A stretch of DNA of 59,460 nucleotides from Pantoea sp. 18069 (lineage in GTDB: Bacteria; Pseudomonadota; Gammaproteobacteria; Burkholderiales; Burkholderiaceae_C): positions 1-59,460 of the forward strand of contig NZ_CACSJA010000032.1 in NCBI RefSeq assembly GCF_902706035.1, given 5' to 3'. Under the pieces are notes generated by a model. It did not search any database and had not been told where the DNA came from. It saw only the letters and a program-made list of their open reading frames with translations. How positions within the stretch are numbered: position 1 is the first letter of the stretch; the number at the start of each line of letters is the position of its first letter. Below, piece after piece: positions 17,222-25,614 of this stretch. The translations under genes and the position numbers were made by a program.

Positions 17222-18001
17222 ATGTCTACGCTTCACATTGCCTATGACGCCGGCGTGGCCCGCATCACGCTGTCGCAGCCCGAGATCCGCAACGCGTTCA
17301 GCGACGTTGCCATCGCCGACATCACCCAGGCCTTTCTCGCCGTGGGCGAGCGCGCCGACGTGCGCGCCGTGGTGCTCGCGGCCGAAGGCCCGGCGTTCTG
17401 CGCGGGGGCCGACCTGAACTGGATGCGCCGCATGGCCGACTACACGCGCGACGAGAACCGCGATGACGCGGGCAAGCTCGCCGAGATGCTGCGCGTGATC
17501 TACGAATGCCCCAAGCCGACGATTGCGCGCGTGCAGGGCGATGTCTACGCGGGCGGCATGGGACTGGTCGCGGCCTGCGACATGGCCGTGGCGGCCGACA
17601 CCGCGGGCTTTTGCCTCAGCGAAGTCAAGATCGGCCTGATTCCCGCGACCATCAGCCCCTATGTGATCCGCGCCATGGGCGCGCGCGCCGCGCACCGCTA
17701 TTTCCTCACGGGCGAGCGTTTCGACGCGGCCGAGGCGCGGCGCATGGGCTTTGTGCATGAAGTGGCCAGCGCTGAAGCGCTGGACGAAGTGCTGGCCGCC
17801 TTGCTCAAACCCCTGCTGAGTGCCGGCCCGGCCGCGGTGCGCGCCTGCAAGCAGCTGGTGATCGACGTCGCCGAGCGCGAGATCGAGCCCGGCCTGATCG
17901 CGGCCACGGTCGAGGGCATCGCCACCATCCGCGCGAGTGCCGAGGGCAAGGAGGGCGTGCAGGCCTTCCTGTCCAAGCGCAAGCCTTCCTGGCTCGCGTG
18001 A
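17222..18001 (+). CDS. liuC: 3-methylglutaconyl-CoA hydratase
   Basis: A 259-residue enoyl-CoA hydratase/isomerase-family protein. The oxyanion-hole block is GPAFCAGADLNWMRRMA (about 60-76), followed by the second block GDVYAGGMGLVAACD. Position between the two methylcrotonyl-CoA carboxylase subunits identifies it as the hydratase that makes HMG-CoA from 3-methylglutaconyl-CoA. AAAGGAG, which overlaps the liuB stop, decides the ATG at 17222; an upstream in-frame start at 17168 lies inside liuB. It is 34 bases upstream of liuD. Confidence 0.93.
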   Translation: MSTLHIAYDAGVARITLSQPEIRNAFSDVAIADITQAFLAVGERADVRAVVLAAEGPAFCAGADLNWMRRMADYTRDENRDDAGKLAEMLRVIYECPKPTIARVQGDVYAGGMGLVAACDMAVAADTAGFCLSEVKIGLIPATISPYVIRAMGARAAHRYFLTGERFDAAEARRMGFVHEVASAEALDEVLAALLKPLLSAGPAAVRACKQLVIDVAEREIEPGLIAATVEGIATIRASAEGKEGVQAFLSKRKPSWLA

Positions 18002-18035
18002 TCGCGGCCTACACAAAGAATTTCCGGGAGACAGT

Positions 18036-20048
18036 ATGTTCAGCAAGATCTTGATCGCCAACCGCGGCGAAATCGCCTGCCGCGTGGCCGCCACGGCGCG
18101 CCGCATGGGCATCCGCACGGTGGCCGTGTATTCGGACGCCGACGCGCGCGCCCAGCATGTCGCGGCCTGCGACGAGGCCGTGCACATCGGCGGCAGCGCC
18201 CCCAAGGACAGCTACCTGCGCTGGGAGCGCATTCTGGCCGCGGCCCAGGCCACGGGCGCCCAGGCCGTGCACCCCGGCTATGGCTTTCTGAGCGAGAACG
18301 AGGAATTCGCCCAGGCCTGCGCCGCCGCGGGCCTGGTGTTCATCGGCCCGCCGCCTTCGGCCATTCAATCGATGGGCCTCAAGGCCGGCTCCAAGCAACT
18401 GATGGAAAAGGCCGGCGTGCCGCTGGTGCCCGGCTACCACGGCGTGGGCCAGGACCCCGAGCAGCTGCAGCGCGAAGCCGATCGCATCGGCTACCCGGTG
18501 CTGATCAAGGCCAGCGCGGGCGGCGGCGGCAAGGGCATGCGCGCCGTGGACAAGAGCGAAGACTTCGCCGCGGCGCTCGCGAGCTGCCAGCGCGAGGCCA
18601 TCAACAGCTTTGGCGATGACGCGGTGCTGATCGAGAAATACGTGCAGCGCCCGCGGCACATCGAAATACAGGTGTTCGGTGACACGCTGGGCAATTACGT
18701 CTATCTGTTCGAGCGCGACTGCTCGGTGCAGCGGCGCCACCAGAAGGTGCTTGAAGAGGCGCCGGCCCCGGGCATGACCGAAGCCCTGCGCAGCCAGATG
18801 GGCGCGGCCGCCGTGGCCGCGGCGCGCGCCGTCAATTACGTGGGCGCGGGCACGGTGGAGTTCATCGTCGAGCAGCGCGGCGGCGGCGCGATGGACTTCT
18901 TCTTCATGGAAATGAACACCCGGCTGCAGGTCGAGCACCCGGTCACCGAAGCCATCACCGGCGAAGACCTGGTCGAGTGGCAGCTGCGCGTGGCCAGCGG
19001 CGAGCCGTTGCCCAAGCGCCAGGACGAGCTGCGCATCATCGGCCATGCGATCGAGGCGCGCATCTGCGCCGAGAACCCCGACAACCAGTTCCTGCCGGCC
19101 ACGGGCACGCTGCATGTCTACCGCAAGCCGGCCGCGAGCAGCTTCACGGTGGCCGATGTGCGCATCGATGACGGCGTGCGCGAAGGCGATGCGATCAGCC
19201 CGTTCTATGACTCGATGATCGCCAAGCTGATCGTGCGCGGCGACGACCGTGACCAGGCGCTCGCGCGCCTCGACACGGCGCTGGCCCAGACGCAGATCGT
19301 GGGCCTGGCAACCAATGTGCAGTTCCTGCGCCATGTGCTGCGCTCGCCCTCGTTTGCCCAGGCACGGCTCGACACCGCGCTGATAGAGCGCGAAAAGGAC
19401 GTGCTGTTCCACCAGGACCCGGTCGGCGTGCCGCTGGCCGTGGCTGCTGCCACGGCCAGCGCGCTGCTGCAGGAGCAGGCGCAGCAGGGCGCCGATCCCT
19501 TCAGCCGGCGCGACGGCTGGCAGTCGCATGGAACGACCGAGCGCCCCTGGTCGTGGCAGATCGGCGGCCAGGTCGTGGACGCGCGCCTGCGCTATCTGCC
19601 CGGCGGCGTGCTGTCGCTGGCGCTGCCCGCGCAGGGTGATGCCCCCGCGGTGGAGTCGGCGCTGGTGTTTTCGGCAGCCCATGGCGTGCTGGACCTGGAG
19701 TTCGCGGGCCAGCGCACGCGCGCCCAGGTGCACCAGCTCGGCGAGCAATACCATGTGTTCACGCCGCGCGGTGCGCAGACGCTGACCGGCATCGACCTGC
19801 TGGCCCATGCGGGCGAAGTCCATGCGGAAGGCGGGCGCCTCACGGCGCCCATGCCCGGCAAGCTGGTGTCGTTTGCCGTCAAGGTGGGCGACAGCGTGAC
19901 GGCCGGGCAGGCGCTGGCGGTGATGGAAGCCATGAAGATGGAGCACACCATTGCCGCGCCGCACGATGGCCTGGTCGAGGAACTGCTGTACCTGCCCGGC
20001 GACCAGATCGGCGACGGCGCCGAGCTGCTGCGGCTGGCGCGCGCATAG
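18036..20048 (+). CDS. liuD: 3-methylcrotonyl-CoA carboxylase, alpha (biotin carboxylase/BCCP) subunit
   Basis: A 670-residue subunit with a complete biotin carboxylase: KILIANRGEIACRV at the start, HPGYGFLSEN, the ATP-grasp glycine loop KASAGGGGKGMR, ERDCSVQRRHQK and MNTRLQVEHPVTE. A middle BT domain follows, then a C-terminal biotinyl domain with AMKMEHT, in which Lys634 carries biotin. It uses ATP and bicarbonate to form carboxybiotin for LiuB. The start at 18036 has GGGAGA 6 bases upstream; the frame remains open into liuC but that is overlap. Expected cofactor supply is biotin, plus bicarbonate from the carbonic anhydrase at 3.2 kb (inferred). Confidence 0.96.
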   Translation: MFSKILIANRGEIACRVAATARRMGIRTVAVYSDADARAQHVAACDEAVHIGGSAPKDSYLRWERILAAAQATGAQAVHPGYGFLSENEEFAQACAAAGLVFIGPPPSAIQSMGLKAGSKQLMEKAGVPLVPGYHGVGQDPEQLQREADRIGYPVLIKASAGGGGKGMRAVDKSEDFAAALASCQREAINSFGDDAVLIEKYVQRPRHIEIQVFGDTLGNYVYLFERDCSVQRRHQKVLEEAPAPGMTEALRSQMGAAAVAAARAVNYVGAGTVEFIVEQRGGGAMDFFFMEMNTRLQVEHPVTEAITGEDLVEWQLRVASGEPLPKRQDELRIIGHAIEARICAENPDNQFLPATGTLHVYRKPAASSFTVADVRIDDGVREGDAISPFYDSMIAKLIVRGDDRDQALARLDTALAQTQIVGLATNVQFLRHVLRSPSFAQARLDTALIEREKDVLFHQDPVGVPLAVAAATASALLQEQAQQGADPFSRRDGWQSHGTTERPWSWQIGGQVVDARLRYLPGGVLSLALPAQGDAPAVESALVFSAAHGVLDLEFAGQRTRAQVHQLGEQYHVFTPRGAQTLTGIDLLAHAGEVHAEGGRLTAPMPGKLVSFAVKVGDSVTAGQALAVMEAMKMEHTIAAPHDGLVEELLYLPGDQIGDGAELLRLARA

Positions 20049-20128
20049 GCCAGGGCACCCGCGGATAGACGCAAAAACCCTGGGCTTTTGCCATGTGCGA
20101 TGGCCAAGCCGGGGTACGCTCAGCTCCC

Positions 20129-21049
20129 ATGAAAATCACTTTTTGCTGTACCGATACCAAGTCCGGACCCTGGATCGAGGGCCTGCGCGCTGCCTTGCCT
20201 GATGCCGAGGTGTCGGTCTGGCAGCCCGGCGACCCGCAGGCCGACTATGCGCTGGTTTGGGCGCCGCCCCAGCAGTTCATGGATGAGCAGCCCGGCCTCA
20301 AGGCGATGTTCAACCTCGGCGCCGGCGTCGACGGCCTGCTGCGCCTGAAGCTGCCCGCGGGGGCGGCCGTGGTGCGCATCGAGGACGCGGGCATGGCTGT
20401 GCAGATGGCCGAATATGTGTGCCAGGCCGTGGTCCGGCATTTTCGCGAAATCGATGTCTATGAAGCCGAAATGGCGCGCGGCGAATGGACTTTCCACAAG
20501 CCGCGCGTGCGGCGCGACTTCCCGGTCGGCGTGATGGGCCTGGGCGTGCTCGGCCAGCGCGTGGCCCGGGCGCTGGCGCATTTCGAGTTTCCGGTCAACG
20601 GCTGGAGCCGTTCGCCGCGCCAGCTCGAAGGCATCAGCACCTACAGCGGCGAGCAGGGCTTTGGCGAGTTCCTGGGCGCGAGCCGGGTGCTGGTCAACCT
20701 GCTGCCGCTGACGCCCGAGACCCGTGACATCCTCAACGCCGACACGTTCTCGCGCCTGCGCCCCGGCGCCTATGTGATCAACGTCGCGCGCGGCGCCCAC
20801 CTGGTCGAGCAGGACCTGATAGACCAGATCGACGCCGGCCATCTGGCCGGCGCGACGCTCGATGTGTTTCGCACCGAGCCGCTGCCCGCGGACCACGCGC
20901 TGCGCCACCATCCGCGCATCCGGCTCACGCCGCATACGTCGGCACGCACGCTGCGCGAGGACAGCCTCGCGCAGATGGTCGCCAAGCTGCAGGCGCTGGC
21001 CCGGGGCGAGTCCTTGAGTGGTGTGGTCGAAGGAAGCCGCGGCTACTGA
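20129..21049 (+). CDS. ghrA: Glyoxylate/hydroxypyruvate reductase A-like dehydrogenase
   Basis: A 306-residue D-2-hydroxyacid dehydrogenase. The NAD(P)-binding site is VGVMGLGVLGQRVA (about 137-150), the catalytic Arg is in NVARGAHLVE and the catalytic His in RLTPHTSA, preceded by the Glu in FRTEPLP. The opening MKITFCCTDTKSGPW and GAGVDGLL match GhrA-type enzymes, which reduce glyoxylate or hydroxypyruvate. The start at 20129 lies 80 bases after liuD. Its presence between liuD and liuE is odd for leucine degradation; a shared role in glyoxylate metabolism with AceK is a possible but unproven link. Confidence 0.88.
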   Translation: MKITFCCTDTKSGPWIEGLRAALPDAEVSVWQPGDPQADYALVWAPPQQFMDEQPGLKAMFNLGAGVDGLLRLKLPAGAAVVRIEDAGMAVQMAEYVCQAVVRHFREIDVYEAEMARGEWTFHKPRVRRDFPVGVMGLGVLGQRVARALAHFEFPVNGWSRSPRQLEGISTYSGEQGFGEFLGASRVLVNLLPLTPETRDILNADTFSRLRPGAYVINVARGAHLVEQDLIDQIDAGHLAGATLDVFRTEPLPADHALRHHPRIRLTPHTSARTLREDSLAQMVAKLQALARGESLSGVVEGSRGY

Positions 21050-21055
21050 CATGAG

Positions 21056-21170
21056 GCACCCCCTGAGCGGCTTCGCCGCTTCCCCCTCTCAACCTTCGGT
21101 GGAGGGGGACGACACCATCGCTGCGGGGCGGCCCTTGCTCGGTGTCCCCACGCTGGGACGCGCCAGTTGC
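21056..21170. repeat. GC-rich dispersed repeat, family 1 copy 1
   Basis: Begins 7 bases after the ghrA stop: CCCCCTGAGC, a small GCGGCTTCGCCGC hairpin, CTTCCCCCTCTCAACC, TTCGGTGGAGGGGG and GGGGCGGCCCTTGCTCGGTG. An inverted copy of nearly the same sequence lies at 46654-46781, next to the dctP stop. It contains no reading frame of its own. Confidence 0.85.
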
Positions 21171-21253
21171 ATGCGCCGCGCGCGGAGCATGCAACCGTGG
21201 ACAACTGGGTTTGTCATAAGCAGGACAATGGACGGATTAAAGGAATGAATACC

Positions 21254-22180
21254 ATGCGCTACCCTTCCCGCGTCAAACTGGTGGATGTAGGCCCGCGTGA
21301 CGGCCTGCAGAATGAAAAGCAGACCGTGCCCGCGGCCGTGAAGATCGAGCTCGTGCACCGCCTGCAGGCCGCTGGCCTGCGCGAAATCGAAGTCACGAGC
21401 TTCGTGAGCCCCAAGTGGGTGCCGCAGATGGGCGACAACGCCGAAGTCATGGCCGGCATCGCGCGCCAGCCCGGCGTGCGCTACTCGGTGCTGACGCCGA
21501 ACATGCGCGGCTTCGAGTCCGCGCTCGCGAGCCGGCCCGATGAAATCGTGGTGTTCGCCGCGGCCAGCGAGGCCTTCAGCCAGCGCAACATCAATTGCTC
21601 GATCGCCGAAAGCATAGAACGCTTCGCGCCCGTGGTCGAAGCCGCGCGCGCGGCCGGCATCTATGTGCGCGGCGCGATGTCGTGCACCGTGGGCTGCCCT
21701 TATGAAGGCGAGATCGCGCCGGAACGCGTGGGCTATCTCGCGGGGCTGATGAAAGGCATAGGCGTGCAGCATGTGGGCGTGGCCGACACCATTGGCGTGG
21801 GCACGCCGATCAAGGTGCAGCGCGCCATCGAGGCCACGCTCGCGCATTACGACCTCGACGACATCTCCGGCCATTTCCACGACACCTATGGCCAGGCGCT
21901 GGTCAATACGCTGGCCTCGCTCGAGCTGGGCGTGTGGCAGTTCGACACGTCTGTCGCGGGCCTGGGCGGCTGCCCCTATGCCAAGGGCGCGACCGGCAAC
22001 GTCGCGACCGAAGACGTGGTCTACATGCTGCAGGGCATGGGCATAGAGACCGGCATCGATCTCGATGCGCTGATCGACGCCGGCCAGTACATCAGCGATT
22101 TCCTTGGCCGCCCCACGCAGTCGCGCGTCGCCAAGGCCTTGCTGGCCAAGCGGGAAGCGAGTGCCTGTGACGCTGTCTGA
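21254..22180 (+). CDS. liuE: Hydroxymethylglutaryl-CoA lyase
   Basis: A 308-residue HMG-CoA lyase (TIM barrel) that cleaves HMG-CoA to acetyl-CoA and acetoacetate, the last step of leucine catabolism. It starts VDVGPRDGLQNE with the catalytic Arg-Asp, has GAMSCTVGCPYEG, and carries the family signature SVAGLGGCPYAKG with the catalytic Cys in the flexible loop. Two ATGs compete. The one at 21245 directly abuts the AAAGGA at 21239-21244, which leaves no spacing; the one at 21254 has a 9-base spacing and is chosen. A family 1 repeat separates it from ghrA, so it may have its own promoter. The end overlaps the next gene. Confidence 0.95.
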   Translation: MRYPSRVKLVDVGPRDGLQNEKQTVPAAVKIELVHRLQAAGLREIEVTSFVSPKWVPQMGDNAEVMAGIARQPGVRYSVLTPNMRGFESALASRPDEIVVFAAASEAFSQRNINCSIAESIERFAPVVEAARAAGIYVRGAMSCTVGCPYEGEIAPERVGYLAGLMKGIGVQHVGVADTIGVGTPIKVQRAIEATLAHYDLDDISGHFHDTYGQALVNTLASLELGVWQFDTSVAGLGGCPYAKGATGNVATEDVVYMLQGMGIETGIDLDALIDAGQYISDFLGRPTQSRVAKALLAKREASACDAV

Positions 22181-22499
22181 GATCCCGGTCGTGGCGGCCA
22201 CTGCCGTGGCGGACAAGCCCGTGATCGACATTCCCGTGGCGCTCGCGCAGCGCGCGGCGCAGGTGGCGGCCGAAGGCGGGTTCGCCGAGGATTTCGACGG
22301 CGTGGTCACATCGCCGTGCATCAGCGTCTGCCGCATGACGGCAGACCGCAGCCATTGCCAGGGGTGCTTTCGCACGCTTGACGAACTGCGCGCCTGGGGC
22401 AAGGTGGATGCGCATCAGCGGCGGGCGATCTGGGCGCAGTTGCTGGTGCGGGCGGGGGTGGCGCATCCGGCGGCGGCTTTGGTTCCTGTCTCTGACTAG
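22167..22499 (+). CDS. DUF1289 domain protein
   Basis: A protein of about 110 residues with the DUF1289 cysteine pattern SPCISVCRM...CQGCFRTLDEL (four Cys, C-x3-C and C-x2-C), likely binding zinc or an iron-sulfur centre, followed by W and RRAIWAQL. The start is uncertain: GTG at 22167 is used, and GTG at 22161 or an upstream ATG in another context are possible. It overlaps the end of liuE by 14 bases, so it is likely translated from the same mRNA. The function of the family is unknown. Confidence 0.78.
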   Translation: MTLSEIPVVAATAVADKPVIDIPVALAQRAAQVAAEGGFAEDFDGVVTSPCISVCRMTADRSHCQGCFRTLDELRAWGKVDAHQRRAIWAQLLVRAGVAHPAAALVPVSD

Positions 22500-22581
22500 A
22501 GGTCAGGACGTTCATTCTTCGGCGGACTCTCCCTTGTCGATGAATGATTTTTGGCAAATAGCGGCTTCAAGCAAGTAAATA

Positions 22582-22609
22582 CCGTTCGCCCTGAGCCTGT
22601 CGAAGGGCG
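22582..22609 (+). repeat. Module B REP-like repeat, copy 2
   Basis: CCGTTCGCCCTGAGCC followed by TGTCGAAGGGCG. Same core as the copies at 11010 and 54245. An opposed copy lies 58 bases downstream, so the pair could fold into a long stem. Confidence 0.85.
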
Positions 22610-22666
22610 TTTTAGGGCGTGATCTGCGTCTCCCAACACTGCATTGCGTATTGCCTCAGGCCCTAT

Positions 22667-22702
22667 GTTCATCCTTCGACAAGCTCAGGACGGACGGTGA
22701 AC
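22667..22702 (-). repeat. Module B REP-like repeat, copy 3 (inverted)
   Basis: GTTCATCCTTCGACAAGC and CAGGACGGACGGTGAAC. The outer GTTCATCC and GGTGAAC are themselves inverted repeats. Opposite orientation to copy 2. Confidence 0.8.
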
Positions 22703-22808
22703 CAACAGCGGCCCTGGTGTTTCTTGACAACGGTTGCGAGACGCGTTTCGTTTAATCCGCTCGGGAAGAACGGTATGAAGTCCGTGCATCCGAGCCCAGG
22801 CTTTTGCG

Positions 22809-23453
22809 ATGAAACACATCACCTTCCATCTCGATTTCGTCTCCCCCTATGCCTGGCTGGCCTTCGAGCGCATGCCCGAAGTGCTCGAAGGCTTGAGCTA
22901 CACCGTGGCTTACCGGCCGCTGCTGCTGGGCGCGCTGCTGCAGCGCGACGCCAATCCCGGCCCGGCGGGCATTGCCGCCAAGCGTGCCTGGACCTATCGC
23001 CATGTGCACTGGCTGGGCGAGTCGCTGGGCGTGGGCCTGGACATGCCGGCCGAGCACCCGTTCAACCCCTTGCCGCTGCTGCGGCTGGCGCTGCAGTGCA
23101 GCGACGACGGCAGCATCAACCGCTACGTTGCCGGCGCGGTGCTGCGCCATGTCTGGCAGGGCGGGCAGCCGGCGCTCGATGCACAGCGCATCGCCGGCCT
23201 GCAGCAGCAGCTCGATGCCCAACTGCGCACCGATGACCAGGCCGCGCAGCGCGCCAAGGACTGGCTGCGCGCGAACACCGACGCGGCGGCTGCGGCCGGC
23301 GTGTTTGGCGTGCCCGCATGGGAAGTCGAGGGCAAGGTCTTCTGGGGGCTCGACGGCCTGCCGATGCTGCGTGCCTATCTGGCGCAGGAGCCGTGGTTCG
23401 ACGCCGGGCATTGGGATGCGCTGCCGCAAGTCTCCTCCGCACTGAAGGGCTGA
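22809..23453 (+). CDS. 2-hydroxychromene-2-carboxylate isomerase / kappa-class GST-like protein
   Basis: A 214-residue DsbA-fold protein of the HCCA isomerase family. Ser12 in LDFVSPYAWLA replaces the thioredoxin Cys and is the glutathione-thiol-binding residue in kappa GSTs. The helical insertion covers about 40-170, and the cis-Pro block GVFGVPAWEVEGKVFWG ends the fold. It catalyses glutathione-dependent isomerisation in naphthalene-type degradation or acts as a kappa GST. No other aromatic-degradation gene is nearby, so the substrate is open. It stands alone after the repeat-rich spacer. Confidence 0.87.
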   Translation: MKHITFHLDFVSPYAWLAFERMPEVLEGLSYTVAYRPLLLGALLQRDANPGPAGIAAKRAWTYRHVHWLGESLGVGLDMPAEHPFNPLPLLRLALQCSDDGSINRYVAGAVLRHVWQGGQPALDAQRIAGLQQQLDAQLRTDDQAAQRAKDWLRANTDAAAAAGVFGVPAWEVEGKVFWGLDGLPMLRAYLAQEPWFDAGHWDALPQVSSALKG

Positions 23454-23639
23454 AACAGCCTGCAAGGCCGCAGTTTTCATATCCCAAAATGCGGGCCAAG
23501 GGTTGGACCCGAGAATGTCAGCGCTGCGTCAGTTTGGTGCAAGTTCCTGTTGGTTTGGTGTCAGAGAGGGGTCAGTGCAGTCTCCAAGAATGGAGGTGAC
23601 CGCTGTCGGCGGTACCAATAACCAACAGGAGACAACAGA

Positions 23640-25325
23640 ATGGCCATCAACGTTTCACCCGGCGTGGGTGTCAAAGGGGCGGTACCACGCCCCATGACAC
23701 CCGAAGAGCGCAAAGTGATCTTTGCGTCATCCCTCGGCACGGTTTTCGAGTGGTATGACTTCTACCTCTACGGTTCGTTGGCGGCCATCATCGCCAAGCA
23801 GTTCTTCAGCGGACTCGACGAAGGCTCGGCCTTCATCTTCGCGCTGCTGGCGTTTGCCGCAGGCTTCATCGTGCGGCCTTTCGGCGCGCTGGTGTTCGGC
23901 CGCCTCGGCGACATGATCGGGCGCAAGTACACCTTCCTGGTGACGATTCTGATCATGGGCCTGTCGACGTTCATCGTCGGCATCCTGCCGACCTACGCCT
24001 CGATCGGCGTGGCCGCTCCGGTGATCCTGATCATCCTGCGCATGCTGCAAGGCCTGGCGCTGGGCGGGGAGTACGGCGGTGCCGCGACCTATGTCGCCGA
24101 GCATGCGCCGCATGGCCGCCGCGGCGCCTACACCTCGTGGATCCAGACCACGGCGACGCTGGGTCTGTTCATGTCGCTGCTGGTGATCCTGGGCGTGCGC
24201 ACGGCGCTTGGCGAAGCCGCGTTTGCCGACTGGGGCTGGCGCATTCCGTTCCTGGTCTCCATCCTGCTGCTGGGCGTGTCGGTCTGGATCCGCATGACGC
24301 TGTCCGAGTCGCCCGCCTTCCAGAAAATGAAGGCCGAAGGCAAGACCTCGAAGGCCCCGCTGGCCGAATCCTTCGGACAGTGGAAGAACCTCAAGGTGGT
24401 GCTGCTGGCGCTGTTCGGCCTCACGGCCGGCCAGGCCGTGGTCTGGTACACGGGCCAGTTCTATTCGCTGTTCTTCCTGACGCAGCAGCTCAAGGTGGAT
24501 GCGGTCACGGCCAACCTGATGATCGCTGCCTCGCTGCTGATCGCGACGCCGTTCTTCGTGGTGTTCGGTACGCTGTCGGACAAGATCGGCCGCAAGCCCA
24601 TCATCATGCTCGGCTGCGTGCTGGCGGTGCTGACCTACTTCCCGGTGTTCAAGGCGCTGACCGAAGCCGCGAACCCGGATCTGGCCGCCGCCCAGGCCAG
24701 GAGCAAGGTGGTGATCGTTGCCGATCCGGCCGAATGCTCGTTCCAGTTCAACCCCACGGGCACCGTCAAGTTCACGAGCTCGTGCGACGTGGCCAAGCAG
24801 GTGCTGGCTTCGGCCTCGGTCAGCTATGACGCCGTCGACGCGCCTGCAGGCACGCCAGCGGTGATCAAGATCGGCGCGACCGAAATCCCGAGCTTCTCGT
24901 CCAAGGGCCTGACGGCGGAAGACGCGAAGACCAAGGACGTGGCGTTCAAGAAGTCCGTCTCCGAAGTGCTCAAGCAGGATGGCTATCCTGCCAAGGCCGA
25001 TCCCGAGAAGATGAACAAGGTGATGATGGTCGTGATCCTGACCTATCTGGTGCTGCTGGTGACCATGGTCTACGGTCCCATTGCCGCCATGCTGGTCGAA
25101 CTGTTCCCGACGCGCATCCGCTACACCTCGATGAGCCTGCCCTACCACATCGGCAATGGCTGGTTCGGGGGGCTGCTGCCGACGATGTCGTTTGCCATCG
25201 TCGCGCAGACCGGCAACATGTACAGCGGTCTCTGGTACCCGATCATCATTGCCGGCATGACGGCGATCGTCGGCACGCTGTTCGTGCGTGAAACCAAGGA
25301 CATCGACATCTACGCGGGGGATTGA
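23640..25325 (+). CDS. MFS transporter, metabolite:H+ symporter (MHS) type, with large extra loop
   Basis: A 561-residue inner-membrane transporter. MHS signatures are GTVFEWYDFYLYGSLA (about 32-47), FGRLGDMIGRKYTF after TM2, and LQGLALGGEYGGAATYVAEHAP. Residues about 345-455 form a hydrophilic insertion that includes two cysteines (AECSFQF and SSCDVAK). This makes the protein about 110 residues longer than typical 440-450 aa members. The insertion falls in the second half before the last helices. AGGAGA lies 8 bases before the ATG. Substrates of the family include shikimate, proline, alpha-ketoglutarate and citrate; here a dicarboxylate or keto acid would fit but is not shown. Confidence 0.9.
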   Translation: MAINVSPGVGVKGAVPRPMTPEERKVIFASSLGTVFEWYDFYLYGSLAAIIAKQFFSGLDEGSAFIFALLAFAAGFIVRPFGALVFGRLGDMIGRKYTFLVTILIMGLSTFIVGILPTYASIGVAAPVILIILRMLQGLALGGEYGGAATYVAEHAPHGRRGAYTSWIQTTATLGLFMSLLVILGVRTALGEAAFADWGWRIPFLVSILLLGVSVWIRMTLSESPAFQKMKAEGKTSKAPLAESFGQWKNLKVVLLALFGLTAGQAVVWYTGQFYSLFFLTQQLKVDAVTANLMIAASLLIATPFFVVFGTLSDKIGRKPIIMLGCVLAVLTYFPVFKALTEAANPDLAAAQARSKVVIVADPAECSFQFNPTGTVKFTSSCDVAKQVLASASVSYDAVDAPAGTPAVIKIGATEIPSFSSKGLTAEDAKTKDVAFKKSVSEVLKQDGYPAKADPEKMNKVMMVVILTYLVLLVTMVYGPIAAMLVELFPTRIRYTSMSLPYHIGNGWFGGLLPTMSFAIVAQTGNMYSGLWYPIIIAGMTAIVGTLFVRETKDIDIYAGD

Positions 25326-25481
25326 GAGGGTGCGCCTCCTGAGCGGTGCATGCGGCTTGGGCGGCCCCGGATCACTGGTTTCCGGGGCTGCTCCGGGCTC
25401 TTCAAGCGAGCTTGGGCGCCTTGTCAGGCCGTAAATGGTGCGTGAATCCTGAAAAGTGTGGTGGCAAAGCATCAAATTGGT

Positions 25482-25494
25482 GCATGTCACATGC
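25482..25494. promoter_or_regulatory. Palindrome upstream of the porin promoter
   Basis: GCATGT-C-ACATGC is a perfect 13-bp dyad ending 8 bases upstream of the predicted -35 of the porin. A site at this distance suits an activator or repressor; the protein is unknown. Confidence 0.45.
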
Positions 25495-25502
25495 GCGAAG
25501 CT

Positions 25503-25530
25503 TTTACACCCCCCTGCGGCATCCTAGAAT
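25503..25530 (+). promoter_or_regulatory. Sigma-70 type promoter of the porin gene
   Basis: TTTACA (25503-25508, 5/6 to consensus) and TAGAAT (25525-25530, 5/6) with a 16-bp spacer. Transcription would start near 25537, giving a leader of about 78 nt with a strong hairpin. Confidence 0.7.
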
Positions 25531-25543
25531 TTTCACCGTAGCC

Positions 25544-25585
25544 CGGAGTGGACGCGTCTGACGCGTCGTCGTCCTGTCTACTCCG
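25544..25585 (+). other. Hairpin in the porin mRNA leader
   Basis: Outer arms CGGAGT (25544-25549) and ACTCCG (25580-25585). Inside are two copies of the self-complementary GACGCGTC (25551-25558, 25560-25567) separated by one T. It may stabilise the abundant porin mRNA or be a target of post-transcriptional control. Confidence 0.5.
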
Positions 25586-25614
25586 AGTCGAACCCCACAA
25601 TTCCAGGAATACCC

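Larger units (their letters stand above)
22500..22808. other. Intergenic region with two REP-like modules
   Basis: No gene is seen. It holds two module B repeats in opposite orientation (22582-22609 and 22667-22702). Further downstream is a consensus TTGACA at 22724-22729 with TTTAAT at 22751-22756, but the 21-base spacing is too long for a confident sigma-70 promoter. Confidence 0.6.

Noticed and set aside
22724..22756. Promoter TTGACA / TTTAAT for the isomerase gene
   Set aside because: The spacer of 21 bases is too long for sigma-70. Kept only as a remark in the intergenic entry.
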